NCBI GenBank assembly: GCA_027482245.1
Contig: JAIXWG010000062.1
Coordinates: 89,243 to 153,242 of the forward strand
From: Acetobacteraceae bacterium
GTDB taxonomy: Bacteria > Pseudomonadota > Alphaproteobacteria > Acetobacterales > Acetobacteraceae
Length of the DNA: 64,000 nucleotides
Reading direction: 5' to 3'
Numbering within the stretch: the stretch's first letter is position 1; the number at the start of each line of letters is the position of its first letter. Made by a program: the position numbers and the translations under genes. Shown piece by piece: positions 7,853 to 15,789 of the stretch. The notes beneath the pieces are model-generated. The model was not told where the DNA came from, did no database searches, and saw only the letters and a list, made by a program, of their open reading frames with translations.

Positions 7853-8628
7853 GCCTGCTGGAATGCGAGGGGCTGTCGATCGGGCACGGGGCGCGCGTGG
7901 TGGCGTCCGGCATCGGCTTCGCGCTGGAAGCGGGGACCGTGACGGTGCTGCTGGGGCCGAATGGCGGGGGGAAGACGACGCTGCTGCGCACGCTGCTCGG
8001 CCTGATCCCGCCGCTGGCGGGGCGGGTGACGGTGGCGGGGGAGGATCTGCGGGGCATGGCGCGCCAGGCGGTGGCGCGGAAGCTCGCCTATGTGCCGCAG
8101 GCGGCGCCGGGCGGCTTCGCCTATCGCGTGCTGGATGTCGTCGCCATGGGGCGCGCCGCGCATCTGCCGCTGCTGGCGCAGCCCGGGGCAAAGGATTTCG
8201 AGGCGGCGCGGGCGGCGCTGGCGCGGCTGGGGATGGAGGCGTTTGCCGAACGGCGCGTGACGGAGCTGTCGGGGGGCGAGCGGCAGAAGGTGCTGATCGC
8301 GCGTGCGCTGGCGCAGGGGGCGGCGGTGGTGGTGATGGATGAGCCGGCGGCGAGCCTCGATTTCGGCAACCAGGCGCTGCTGCTGCGGGAGGCGCGTCGC
8401 CTGGCCGCGGAGGGTCATGCCGTGCTGATGACGACGCATCATCCCGACCATGCCTTCCTGGTCGCGGATCGCGTGGCGCTGCTGCATGGCGGTGCGCTGG
8501 AGGGCCCGGGGGAGCCGGCCGCGATGGTGACGGCGGAACGGTTGGCGGCGGTCTATGGCGTGCCGGCGGTCGTCGGCCCGCTGGGCGGCCGCATGGTCTG
8601 CGCCCCCCTCCTAGGCGGCGCCGATTGA
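7849..8628 (+). CDS. FecE/BtuD-type ABC transporter ATPase
   Basis: The 259-aa ATPase has Walker A GPNGGGKTT (36-44), a Q-loop in YVPQAAPG, signature LSGGERQK, Walker B VVVMDEPAASLD and H-loop TTHHPDHA. ATG 7849 overlaps the permease stop by four bases, a classic translational coupling. Sequence type matches ATPases of siderophore/cobalamin/MolBCA importers. It is the last gene of the oxyanion-type cluster. Its stop overlaps the start of a dispersed repeat that may end transcription. Confidence 0.9.
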   Translation: MSLLECEGLSIGHGARVVASGIGFALEAGTVTVLLGPNGGGKTTLLRTLLGLIPPLAGRVTVAGEDLRGMARQAVARKLAYVPQAAPGGFAYRVLDVVAMGRAAHLPLLAQPGAKDFEAARAALARLGMEAFAERRVTELSGGERQKVLIARALAQGAAVVVMDEPAASLDFGNQALLLREARRLAAEGHAVLMTTHHPDHAFLVADRVALLHGGALEGPGEPAAMVTAERLAAVYGVPAVVGPLGGRMVCAPLLGGAD

Positions 8629-8691
8629 CGACGGTCCAGGGCCGGTTCGGCCCTGGTGGATGGGGTGTGGGGAAGGCAAAGCCTTCCCCAC
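8624..8691. repeat. Dispersed palindromic element, copy 1
   Basis: The unit begins ATTGACGACGGTCCAGGG and contains two hairpins: CCAGGGCC/GGCCCTGG, and a perfect 11-bp stem GTGGGGAAGGC/GCCTTCCCCAC (8667-8691). A closely related copy occurs at 51953-52035. No T-tract follows, so terminator function is uncertain. Confidence 0.7.
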
Positions 8692-8721
8692 GGTTGACCA
8701 ATACCGCCCACGCGCCGAACC

Positions 8722-9855
8722 ATGCGCCCCATGGACACCCTCGATTTCGACGTCGTCATCATCGGCGCCGGCATGGCCGGCGCCACCGCCGCCGCGCATT
8801 GCGCCTGGCGCGGCCTGAAGGTCGCGCTGCTGGAGGCGGAGGAGAGTGCGGGCTATCATAGCACCGGCCGTTCCGCCGCGCTCTGGATCCTCAACTACGG
8901 CCCGCCCGATGTGCGGCGGCTGTCGGGTGCGTCGCGCGGCTTCTTCGACAACCCGCCGCAGGGATTCGCGCCCGGGCCGCTGATCAGCACCCGGCCCGTG
9001 GTGAATTTGGCGCCGCCGGACCAGGTCGCGCATCTGCGGCAGATGATCGCGGAGGGGGCGGAGATCGAGGAGATCGACGTCGCCGAGGTTGCCGCCATGG
9101 TTCCCGCGCTGAAGCCCGGCTATGCGGCGATGGCGAGCATCGAGCGCGACGCCTTCGACATTGATGTCGCCTCCCTGCACAACGGCTTCCTCAAATCGGC
9201 CCGTGCGGCGGGCGGCGTGCTGGCGCTGCGGTCGCGCGCGGGGCGCATCTGGCACCAGGATGGGCGCTGGCATGCGCAGGCGAGCGACGGCACCGTGCAT
9301 CGCGCGAAGGTGCTGGTGAATGCCGCCGGCGCCTGGGGGGATGAGGTCGCGGTGATCGCGGGGGTGGCGCGCATCGGCCTGCAGCCCAAGCGGCGCACCG
9401 CGCTGATCATCGATCCCGGCGAGCATGATTGCAGCCACTGGCCGCTGCTCGGCGATGCCGACCACAGCTGGTATGCGCGGCCGGAGGCGCGGCGGAAGCT
9501 CATGGTCTCCCCAGCCGATGAGACGGACATGGACCCGCACGACGTGCAGCCGGATGAGATCGACGTCGCCATCGCGGTGGATCGCATGCAGCAGGCGCTC
9601 GACATCCCGGTGAACCGGGTGGAGCATCGCTGGGCGGGCCTGCGCAGCTTCACGCCGGACCGGAGCCTGGCGATCGGGTTCGAGCGGTCGGCGCCGGGCT
9701 TCCTGTGGCTGGTCGGCCAGGGCGGCTATGGCATCCAGACCGCGCCGGCGGCCGGGCGGCTGGTGGCGGGGATCATCGCCGGCGCGGTGGATGACGATGT
9801 GCTGCCGGTGGCGGCGCTGGCGGACCCGAACCGGTTCAGGAGGAATGCGTCATGA
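8722..9855 (+). CDS. FAD-dependent oxidoreductase, D-amino-acid/glycine oxidase (DAO) family
   Basis: The 377-aa protein has an N-terminal Rossmann FAD motif (VVIIGAGMAGATAAAHCAW, then VALLEAEE) and the DAO-family STGRSAALW segment. The C-terminal FAD contact region is LVGQGGYGIQTAPAAGRL. It probably oxidises an amine or amino acid, with electrons going to oxygen or an acceptor. Start 8722 or 8731 are both plausible; neither has a strong Shine-Dalgarno. The stop overlaps the next gene, a threonine-type dehydratase. Together they suggest deamination or processing of a beta-hydroxy amino acid. The substrate cannot be fixed from sequence. Confidence 0.8.
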   Translation: MRPMDTLDFDVVIIGAGMAGATAAAHCAWRGLKVALLEAEESAGYHSTGRSAALWILNYGPPDVRRLSGASRGFFDNPPQGFAPGPLISTRPVVNLAPPDQVAHLRQMIAEGAEIEEIDVAEVAAMVPALKPGYAAMASIERDAFDIDVASLHNGFLKSARAAGGVLALRSRAGRIWHQDGRWHAQASDGTVHRAKVLVNAAGAWGDEVAVIAGVARIGLQPKRRTALIIDPGEHDCSHWPLLGDADHSWYARPEARRKLMVSPADETDMDPHDVQPDEIDVAIAVDRMQQALDIPVNRVEHRWAGLRSFTPDRSLAIGFERSAPGFLWLVGQGGYGIQTAPAAGRLVAGIIAGAVDDDVLPVAALADPNRFRRNAS

Positions 9856-10832
9856 CTGGCTCCCTGCCCACGCCCCAGGATGTGCGCGATGCCGCCGCGC
9901 GGATCGCGCCGCATATCGTCCGCACCCCGATGCTGCGCCACCGCCTGCTGGACCAGATGACGGGCGGCACCATCCTGGTGAAGCCGGAAGTCCTGCAGCG
10001 CACCGGCAGCTTCAAACTGCGCGGCGCGACGAACGCCGCGATGCGCCTGCCGGAAGCGGCGCGGGGCGCGGGGGTGGTCACGCATTCCTCCGGCAATCAC
10101 GGCCAGGCGGTGGCCTGCGCGTCGGCCATGCTGGGGATGCCCGCGCTGATCGCCATGCCGATGGACGCGCCCGCCATCAAGGTGGAGAGCACGAAGCGCT
10201 GGGGCGCGGAGATCACCTTCTTCGACCGCAAGACGACGGATCGGGAGACGCTGGCCGCGCGACTGGCGGCGGAGCGCGGCGGCACGGTGCTGCCGCCCTT
10301 CGACCACCCCGACGTCATCGCGGGCCAGGGCACGCTGGCGCTGGAACTGTTCGAGGATGCGGCGGCGGCGGGGCTGACGCTGGATGGCCTCGCGGTCTGC
10401 ACGGGTGGCGGCGGGCTGGTCGCGGGCTGTGCGCTGGCGGCGGAGGGTGCATCGCCGTCCACCGCCATCTGGGCGGTGGAGCCGGAGGGCTGGGACGACA
10501 CGAAGCGCAGCCTGGAGGCCGGTGCGCGCATCGCCAATGACGGCCAGGGCGAGACGATCTGCGATGCGCTGCTGTCCATGCGCCCCGGCGAGATCACCTT
10601 CGCGGTGAACCAGCCGCGCCTGGCCGGCGCGGTGGTGGTGACGCGGGCGGAGGTTTTCCGCGCCATGCGCTTCGCCTTCGAGCATCTGAAGATCGTGGTG
10701 GAGCCCGGCGGCGCCGTCGCCCTGGCGGCCGTGCTGGCGGGGAAGGTGGATGCGCGCGGCAAGGTCGTGGGCGTCGTCATCAGCGGCGGCAATGTGGACC
10801 CGGCGGTCTTCGCGGAGGCACTGGCGGCTTGA
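9852..10832 (+). CDS. PLP-dependent threonine/serine dehydratase family protein
   Basis: This 326-aa fold-type II PLP enzyme has the Schiff-base lysine at K55 (TGSFKLRGA), the phosphate/carboxylate loop SSGNHGQA near 80-87 and the glycine-rich PLP loop TGGGGLVAG. It lacks a C-terminal ACT domain, so it resembles catabolic threonine deaminases, hydroxyaspartate dehydratases or ectoine-utilisation EutB rather than biosynthetic IlvA. ATG 9852 has a strong AGGAGG and overlaps the oxidase stop. It likely removes ammonia from a beta-hydroxy amino acid to give a keto acid. The exact substrate is unresolved. Confidence 0.85.
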   Translation: MTGSLPTPQDVRDAAARIAPHIVRTPMLRHRLLDQMTGGTILVKPEVLQRTGSFKLRGATNAAMRLPEAARGAGVVTHSSGNHGQAVACASAMLGMPALIAMPMDAPAIKVESTKRWGAEITFFDRKTTDRETLAARLAAERGGTVLPPFDHPDVIAGQGTLALELFEDAAAAGLTLDGLAVCTGGGGLVAGCALAAEGASPSTAIWAVEPEGWDDTKRSLEAGARIANDGQGETICDALLSMRPGEITFAVNQPRLAGAVVVTRAEVFRAMRFAFEHLKIVVEPGGAVALAAVLAGKVDARGKVVGVVISGGNVDPAVFAEALAA

Positions 10833-10884
10833 AGGGGGCTGGCCCGGTGCGTGCATAGTGGCGGCGGAACAGCCGGAGACACCC

Positions 10885-11856
10885 ATGCATCGCCGTGCCC
10901 TGCTCGCCGCGCCCGCGATCCTCGCCCTGCCCTGCCCGCTTCGCGCGCAGGCGCCCTGGCCGGAACGGCCCGTCCGCATCCTGGTGCCCTTCGCGCCGGG
11001 CGGTAACACGGATGGCCTGGCGCGGCTGTCGGCCGAGCTGCTGCAGGAAGCACTGCCCGGTTCCTCCTTCGTCGTGGAGAACCGCACCGGCGCGGGCGGG
11101 CTGCTGGCGGCGGAGGCGCTGGTGCGATCGCCGCCGGATGGCCATGTGCTGATGATGGTGGCCGTCGCGGTGCTGGCGGTGGCGCCCGTCGCCATGACGC
11201 AGCCGCCGCGCTTCGATCCGGTGGCGGATGTCACGCCGATCGTGAACCTCGGCACGAACCCCTTCGTGCTGATGAGCCATCGCAGCGTGGAAGCCACGGA
11301 CCTCGCCTCCATGCTCGCCTGGATGCGGGCGCGCAGCGGGCGCTTCGCCTATGCGTCGGGCGGCGTCGGCAGCTTCCAGCATTTGTCGATGGAGTTGCTG
11401 CTGCAGCGCATCGGCGTGCAGGCGGAACACGTGCCCTATCGCGGCGGCGCGCCGGCGCTGGCCGACGTCATCGCGGGGAATGCGCCGCTGATGTTCGCGA
11501 ACCTGTCGGAAGCGGTGCCGCATGCGCAAAGCGGCGCGGTGCGGCTGCACGGCGTCTCCAGCCTGGAGGCCAGCGCACAGCTGCCGGGCGTGCCGCCCAT
11601 CGCGAGCCTGGTGCCGGGCTACGAGACCATCACCTGGAACGGGCTGATGGGGCCGAAGGGCATGGCGCCGGCACTGGCCGCGCGCATCCACGGCATCATC
11701 GCGGGCGCGCTGCAACGCCCGGCGGTGCAGGAAAGGATGCAGCGCATCGGCGCCGACCCGCTGGGCGAGGGCCCGGAGGCCTTCGCCGCGCGGCTGCGCG
11801 CCGATGTGGCGCGGTGGAACGAGGTGGTGCGCGTGGCGGGCATCCGCCTGCAATAG
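10885..11856 (+). CDS. Bug/TctC-family extracytoplasmic solute receptor
   Basis: The 323-aa exported protein has an N-terminal signal (MHRRALLAAPAILALPCPLRAQ). Bug signatures are RPVRILVPFAPGGNTDGLAR, VVENRTGAGGLLAAEAL and the HVPYRGGAPALADV region. Such receptors bind carboxylates or similar small acids, usually for tripartite tricarboxylate transporters. No TctA or TctB gene is nearby, so it is an orphan. CCGGAGA precedes ATG 10885. It ends two bases before the convergent monooxygenase gene. Ligand unknown, though the preceding amino-acid genes may point to it. Confidence 0.9.
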   Translation: MHRRALLAAPAILALPCPLRAQAPWPERPVRILVPFAPGGNTDGLARLSAELLQEALPGSSFVVENRTGAGGLLAAEALVRSPPDGHVLMMVAVAVLAVAPVAMTQPPRFDPVADVTPIVNLGTNPFVLMSHRSVEATDLASMLAWMRARSGRFAYASGGVGSFQHLSMELLLQRIGVQAEHVPYRGGAPALADVIAGNAPLMFANLSEAVPHAQSGAVRLHGVSSLEASAQLPGVPPIASLVPGYETITWNGLMGPKGMAPALAARIHGIIAGALQRPAVQERMQRIGADPLGEGPEAFAARLRADVARWNEVVRVAGIRLQ

Positions 11857-11857
11857 G

Positions 11858-13051
11858 CTACGGCACGGCGGCCGCCGCGCGCACCCCCTCGATCATGCTG
11901 GTCTTGAGGAGATGCGCGCGGGCCTTGGCCGGATCGGCGGCGGTGGCGCGCAGCTCCGCGAGGCGCGCGCCGCGGGCGACGGGGTCCTTCTCCTCCAGGT
12001 TCTTCTTGTTGGCGATGGTCATTGCCTGGAGGAAAGCCTCCGCCACGTGTCGGCGCTGGCGGGAATAGCGGTCCAGCAACGCATCATCGCCGCCATCCAG
12101 CACGGCGGCGATGCGTTGCGCGGCCAGGATGGCGTCATGCACGCCGAAATTCATGCCCATGCCGCCGAGCGGGTTGTTTACATGCGCCGCATCGCCGGCC
12201 AGCAGCACGCGGCCCTGGCGAAAGGTGGTCGCCACGCGCTGGTGCACGGCGTAGAGGTTGGTGTGCACGACGGGAAAGTCGCCGTCCTGCGGGATCAGCG
12301 CACGCACGCGGTCGCGCGCCGCGGCGAAGTCCAGCAGCGCGGCTTCCTCGGCCTCGGGATCCGTCGGGAAGACGATGCGCCACAACCCAGGGGGCGCCTT
12401 GCCCGGCACCTTGAACATCGCGCACCAGGTGACGGGGTCGGAGACGTAGGAGGAGATGGCGTAGCCCTTCGCGCCCATATCCTCCGTCGTCGTGACGACG
12501 AGGAAGCGCTCGGGATAGGTGAAGCCCTCGAACCCGATGCCCTGCGACTTGCGCACGACGCTGCGGCCGCCATCGGCCCCGATGACATAGGCCGCGCGAT
12601 GGGTGGTGCCGTCCGCCGTGAAGACGCTGACGCCATCGGCATCCTGCACGACGTTGGAGACCTCGACGCCCCAGACGATCTCCGCCTGCGCGTGGCGCGA
12701 CAGATGCGTCAGCAGGATGCGGCAGAGCTTGTGCTGTTCGCATTGCAGCCGGAAGGGGAAGGGCGTGACGTCCGCGAGGAGCGAGAGGTCGAACTCCGCA
12801 ACCACGCCCTCCGCCCGCCCGCGGAACTGCCAGACCGGCGCGCGGATGCCCTGGGCCAGCAGGTCGTCGGTGACGCCGGACTCGGAAAACATCTCCATCG
12901 TCGGCGGATGGATGGTGGCGGCGCGGGGATCCTCGAAGGGCTCGGTGTGGCGTTCCAGCACGCGCACGGCGATGCCGGCGCGTGCCAGGAACAGCGCCGC
13001 CGTCAGCCCCGCGGGGCCGGCGCCGGCGATGATGACCTGGGGGTCCGCCAT
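11858..13051 (-). CDS. FAD-dependent monooxygenase (PHBH/UbiH class)
   Basis: This 397-aa class A flavoprotein monooxygenase has an N-terminal GxGxxG (VIIAGAGPAGLTAALFLARA). The mid-protein DG motif is VIGADGGRSVVRK, and the GD motif is LLAGDAAHVNNPLGGMGMNF, contacting FAD ribose. It would use NAD(P)H and O2 to hydroxylate an aromatic or related substrate. It starts five bases after the upstream isomerase-like gene on the same strand. The pair therefore likely acts in one ring-degradation step. ATG 13051 gives the standard N terminus. Substrate unknown. Confidence 0.87.
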   Translation of the reverse strand: MADPQVIIAGAGPAGLTAALFLARAGIAVRVLERHTEPFEDPRAATIHPPTMEMFSESGVTDDLLAQGIRAPVWQFRGRAEGVVAEFDLSLLADVTPFPFRLQCEQHKLCRILLTHLSRHAQAEIVWGVEVSNVVQDADGVSVFTADGTTHRAAYVIGADGGRSVVRKSQGIGFEGFTYPERFLVVTTTEDMGAKGYAISSYVSDPVTWCAMFKVPGKAPPGLWRIVFPTDPEAEEAALLDFAAARDRVRALIPQDGDFPVVHTNLYAVHQRVATTFRQGRVLLAGDAAHVNNPLGGMGMNFGVHDAILAAQRIAAVLDGGDDALLDRYSRQRRHVAEAFLQAMTIANKKNLEEKDPVARGARLAELRATAADPAKARAHLLKTSMIEGVRAAAAVP

Positions 13052-13056
13052 GCTGG

Positions 13057-13800
13057 TCAGTGTTCCTCCAGCACGCGGCCATGGCCGAAGACGCGGTCCT
13101 CGATCCCCACCGCGCGCAGGGCGTGCCAGGTCAGCACCGTGTTGATGGCCAGCACCGGCTTGCCGAGCCAGCGCTCGCCCTCCGCCGCCACGGCACCGCT
13201 GGCGAGGTTGGTGCCGACGGCGACCAGCGCCTCCACATCCGGGCCATCGAGTTCGCGGAGCGAGTCGCGGATGGTCGCGGGCTGCACATGCGCGATCTCC
13301 CGCGGCGAGGGGCATTTCAGGCCCTTGAGGCGCACGACCTCGAAGCCCGATTCCGCGAACCAGGCGCGCACCATCTCATCGCCCCGGGGCTGGTGGGGCG
13401 TCAGGATCGCGATCCGCTTCGCCCCGAAGGCGCGCAGCGCCGCGGCCGTGGCGGTGGAGCCCATGGAGATGCCGACGCCGGCCTTCTCCGCGAGTTCGGC
13501 TTCCAGCTTGGTGGACGCCGCGACACCGCCCCAGAAGGCCTCCAGCGCCACGCCCATGACCAAGTGATCGGGGGCGGAGGTCATCACCTGCTCGATCGCG
13601 GAACCGAGGCCATCGCGCATCGCCTGGACGTGTTCGAGAAACGCCTGTTCGGAGGTCAGCGGGCGTTCCTTGATGGAGACGCGGGCGAGGTGGAAGGTGA
13701 CGCCGCGGGGGCGGAGATCATCGACCTCCGGCTGCACCGTCGTGTTCGTGGAGGGCACCACGAAGCCGATCCGCTTCCGCCAGCCCAGCGCATCCGCCAT
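13057..13800 (-). CDS. Maleate isomerase/arylmalonate decarboxylase-fold protein lacking catalytic cysteines
   Basis: The 247-aa protein has Asp/Glu-racemase superfamily features: PSTNTTVQPE at 16-25, ISMGSTATAAALRAFGAKRI, and VAVGTNLASG at 194-202. Family enzymes normally use two cysteines, one in the middle of the first half and one before TNL. Here those places read VMGVALEAF (81-89) and VGTNL (Gly196). The only cysteine is C163, in KCPSPRE. Cis-trans isomerase or decarboxylase chemistry by the usual thiol pair is therefore unlikely. It is operonic with an FAD monooxygenase. The fold is clear; the reaction is not. Confidence 0.75.
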   Translation of the reverse strand: MADALGWRKRIGFVVPSTNTTVQPEVDDLRPRGVTFHLARVSIKERPLTSEQAFLEHVQAMRDGLGSAIEQVMTSAPDHLVMGVALEAFWGGVAASTKLEAELAEKAGVGISMGSTATAAALRAFGAKRIAILTPHQPRGDEMVRAWFAESGFEVVRLKGLKCPSPREIAHVQPATIRDSLRELDGPDVEALVAVGTNLASGAVAAEGERWLGKPVLAINTVLTWHALRAVGIEDRVFGHGRVLEEH

Positions 13801-13925
13801 GCATCGTCCCCTGCGATCCCGTGTGGCGGAAAGGCTAGCACCGCGCCTGCGCGGCCCGGAAGCCGCCGCCTTGCGCTTCGCCGGGCCGGCCACGACAATC
13901 GCGCCACACGGCAGGAGACACCGGC

Positions 13926-14585
13926 ATGGCGATCACGCTCTACGGCTGCGCGCGGTCGCGCGCCTCGCGCAACCTCTGGCTGCTGGAGGAGATGGGCGTC
14001 GAATACCGCCATGTCGCGGTGATCCAGGCCTATCGCCTGGCCGATCCCGATTCGCCCGAGGCGCCGCTGCACACGCGCTCTGCCGAGTTCCTCGCCATTA
14101 ACCCCAACGGGCATATCCCGTCCATGGATGACGAGGGGCTGCTGCTGCACGAAAGCCTCGCCATCAACCTCTACCTCGCGAAGAAGCTGGGCGGCACGCT
14201 CGGCCCCGCGACGCTGGCGGAGGATGGCTTGATGGGGATGTGGGCGCTGTGGGCGGCGACGGAGGTCGAGCCGCACAGCATCGAGATCCTCTACAACATG
14301 GCCGCGAAGCCGCCGGCGGAACGCGATGCGGCGAAGGCGGAAGCGGCGGTCGCGGCGCTGCGCGCGCCCTTCGCCGTGCTGGACACGGTGCTGGCCGCCA
14401 CGGGCTACCTGGTCGGCGCGCGCTTCACCGTCGCCGATATCAACCTGGCGGAGGTGGTGCGCTACGCCATGCCGGCGCGAAGCCTGTTCGAAGGCGCGCC
14501 CCGCGTCGCCGCCTGGCTGGCGGCCTGCCAGGCACGCCCGGCCTGCCAGCGCATGATGGCGATGCGGGAGAGGGAGCCGGCCTGA
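13926..14585 (+). CDS. Glutathione S-transferase family protein
   Basis: The 219-aa protein has a thioredoxin-fold N domain with the GSH-binding INPNGHIPSMDDEG and LLLHESLAINLYLA segments. An all-helical C domain holds the fold-stabilising motif FTVADINLAEVV. The N-terminal active-site region is LYGCARSRASRNLWLLEE. It would conjugate or reduce small electrophiles with glutathione in the cytoplasm. It is divergent from the isomerase/monooxygenase pair, which often coexists with GSTs in aromatic degradation, but no direct link is shown. CAGGAGACACCGGC precedes ATG 13926. Confidence 0.88.
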   Translation: MAITLYGCARSRASRNLWLLEEMGVEYRHVAVIQAYRLADPDSPEAPLHTRSAEFLAINPNGHIPSMDDEGLLLHESLAINLYLAKKLGGTLGPATLAEDGLMGMWALWAATEVEPHSIEILYNMAAKPPAERDAAKAEAAVAALRAPFAVLDTVLAATGYLVGARFTVADINLAEVVRYAMPARSLFEGAPRVAAWLAACQARPACQRMMAMREREPA

Positions 14586-14589
14586 CCCG

Positions 14590-14748
14590 TCAGGCCGCCC
14601 GCTGCTTCTCCTCGGCCTGCTGGTTTCCGGCCGGGGGGACGGGCTGCTCCGCCACGGCGGCCGGCGGCGCCACGGCTTCCGGCGCCTCCGCCGGCAGGGG
14701 CCGCGGGTCGCGCCGGGAGACCCGGCCGAACAGGTGATCGCTACGCAT
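14590..14748 (-). CDS. Small hypothetical protein, Pro/Ala/Glu-rich
   Basis: A 52-aa open frame starts MRSDHLFGRVSRRDPRPLPA and continues as a Pro/Ala/Glu-rich tail ending EEKQRAA. It is preceded at about 9 nt by GGAG and ends four bases from the convergent GST gene. There is no membrane segment or recognised domain. It fills what would otherwise be an empty 260-base gap. In G+C-rich DNA an open frame of this size can arise by chance, so the call rests on the start context alone. Confidence 0.35.
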   Translation of the reverse strand: MRSDHLFGRVSRRDPRPLPAEAPEAVAPPAAVAEQPVPPAGNQQAEEKQRAA

Positions 14749-14848
14749 CTGGACGCACTCCGAAGGCTCCCGTGATTCGGTGCACGGGTTTGGTCAATTA
14801 TTCCCTGCGACCTGGCGGGATTGAAGCCCGGCCGCCGGGATTTCTGTT

Positions 14849-15409
14849 TCACCCCCGTGTCGCGGGGGGTGCCGCGGGGGGCAGGCCGCGCGACAGGAAG
14901 GGCAGCATGCGGGCGGCGACGCCGTCCCGGCGCACCAGGGCGTGCCACAGCGTCGCGCCCACATGCAAGGCGACGGCGCCGACCATCAGGTTGGCCAGCA
15001 CCTCATGCACCCCCTCCAGCGCCTTGCGCAGGCCAAGGGGTGCCAGCAGGGGCGGCACGTCGAACAGCCCCAGCACCGGGAAGGGCGCCCGGCCGGAGAG
15101 CAGGATGGCGAGGCCCGCCAGCGGCACGGCCGCCATCAGCGCGTAGAGCAGCAGGTGCCCAGCGCTGGCCATGCGGCCCTGCCAGCCCGCCTCCACCGGC
15201 GGCGCGCCGCCGAGCCAGCGCGCCAGCAGCCGCGGCAGGACCAGGGCCAGCACCCCGAGGCCGACCAGCGCATGCGCGCCCGTGGCGGCGACGCGGTCTG
15301 GCCCGCGGGCGAATTCCTCCATCAGCTGGCCGAGCAGCCAGGCCACGCCGATCGCGGCGGCCATGGTCCAGTGCAGCGCAATGCTCGAGATGGAATAGCG
15401 GGGTTGCAC
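14849..15409 (-). CDS. Cytochrome b561 family protein
   Basis: This 186-aa membrane protein has four hydrophobic helices and the histidines expected for two b hemes: H13 (SSIALHW), H46 (TGAHALVGLGV), H135 (EGVHEVLANL) and H149 (VALHVGATLWH). It fits CybB-type b561, which passes electrons between quinol and periplasmic acceptors, often superoxide. GTG 15409 is chosen since AAGGAGAACC lies at ideal spacing and the protein then starts just before helix 1; the frame is open further upstream without homology. It stands alone between the GST region and the aceA operon. Confidence 0.88.
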   Translation of the reverse strand: MQPRYSISSIALHWTMAAAIGVAWLLGQLMEEFARGPDRVAATGAHALVGLGVLALVLPRLLARWLGGAPPVEAGWQGRMASAGHLLLYALMAAVPLAGLAILLSGRAPFPVLGLFDVPPLLAPLGLRKALEGVHEVLANLMVGAVALHVGATLWHALVRRDGVAARMLPFLSRGLPPAAPPATRG

Positions 15410-15544
15410 GATGGGTTCTCCTTCAGGCAGTGGAGGAGACCATGCGCAGGTCACCGCTTCGCGTCCTTGATGCAACGCAGGGTGACAGCGGGGGGCCATC
15501 ACGCTGCCGCGATGACGCCCCCGCGCCGGTCAGGCCAGTGTCGG

Positions 15545-15772
15545 TCAGGCCTGGGCCATGCGGCCGCGCTCCCCGCAGGCCCAGCCATGGCCATGGACCA
15601 GGCCGTCATCGTGGTCGCTGTCCTGCTTCACCGCCATGGCGGCGGCGAGGTCGGGGGCATGGACACGGCCGAAATGGCGATCCTGGCGGAGGAATTCGCC
15701 GACGGGGGGCGGGGCTTCCCGCGCCCAGCCATGGGCATGGACCAGGCCGTCGTCGTGAAGGTCGTCGTTCAT
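15545..15772 (-). CDS. Small His/Asp-rich protein with duplicated DDGLVHxHGWA motif
   Basis: The 75-aa protein begins MNDDLHDDGLVHAHGWARE and ends with a second copy, DDGLVHGHGWACGE (repeats at residues 7-17 and 55-65). The linker is Val/Ala/His-rich (VGEFLRQDRHFGRVHAPDLA). It follows aceA by 17 bases on the same strand and has a strong Shine-Dalgarno (CAGGGAGACGATCC), so co-expression with isocitrate lyase is likely. There is no signal peptide or membrane helix. The paired His and Asp residues could bind a metal, but no function is known to me. Confidence 0.7.
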   Translation of the reverse strand: MNDDLHDDGLVHAHGWAREAPPPVGEFLRQDRHFGRVHAPDLAAAMAVKQDSDHDDGLVHGHGWACGERGRMAQA

Positions 15773-15789
15773 GGATCGTCTCCCTGGGG

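Noticed and set aside
4838..8628. Standard modABC operon
   Set aside because: A ModA-like receptor is present, but the following genes are of FecB/FecCD/BtuD type and the permease and ATPase do not resemble ModB or ModC.
14760..14848. Possible tRNA or small RNA between GST and cytochrome b561
   Set aside because: No cloverleaf can be drawn; GC-rich inverted stretches overlap the cytochrome 3' end and are explained by coding sequence.
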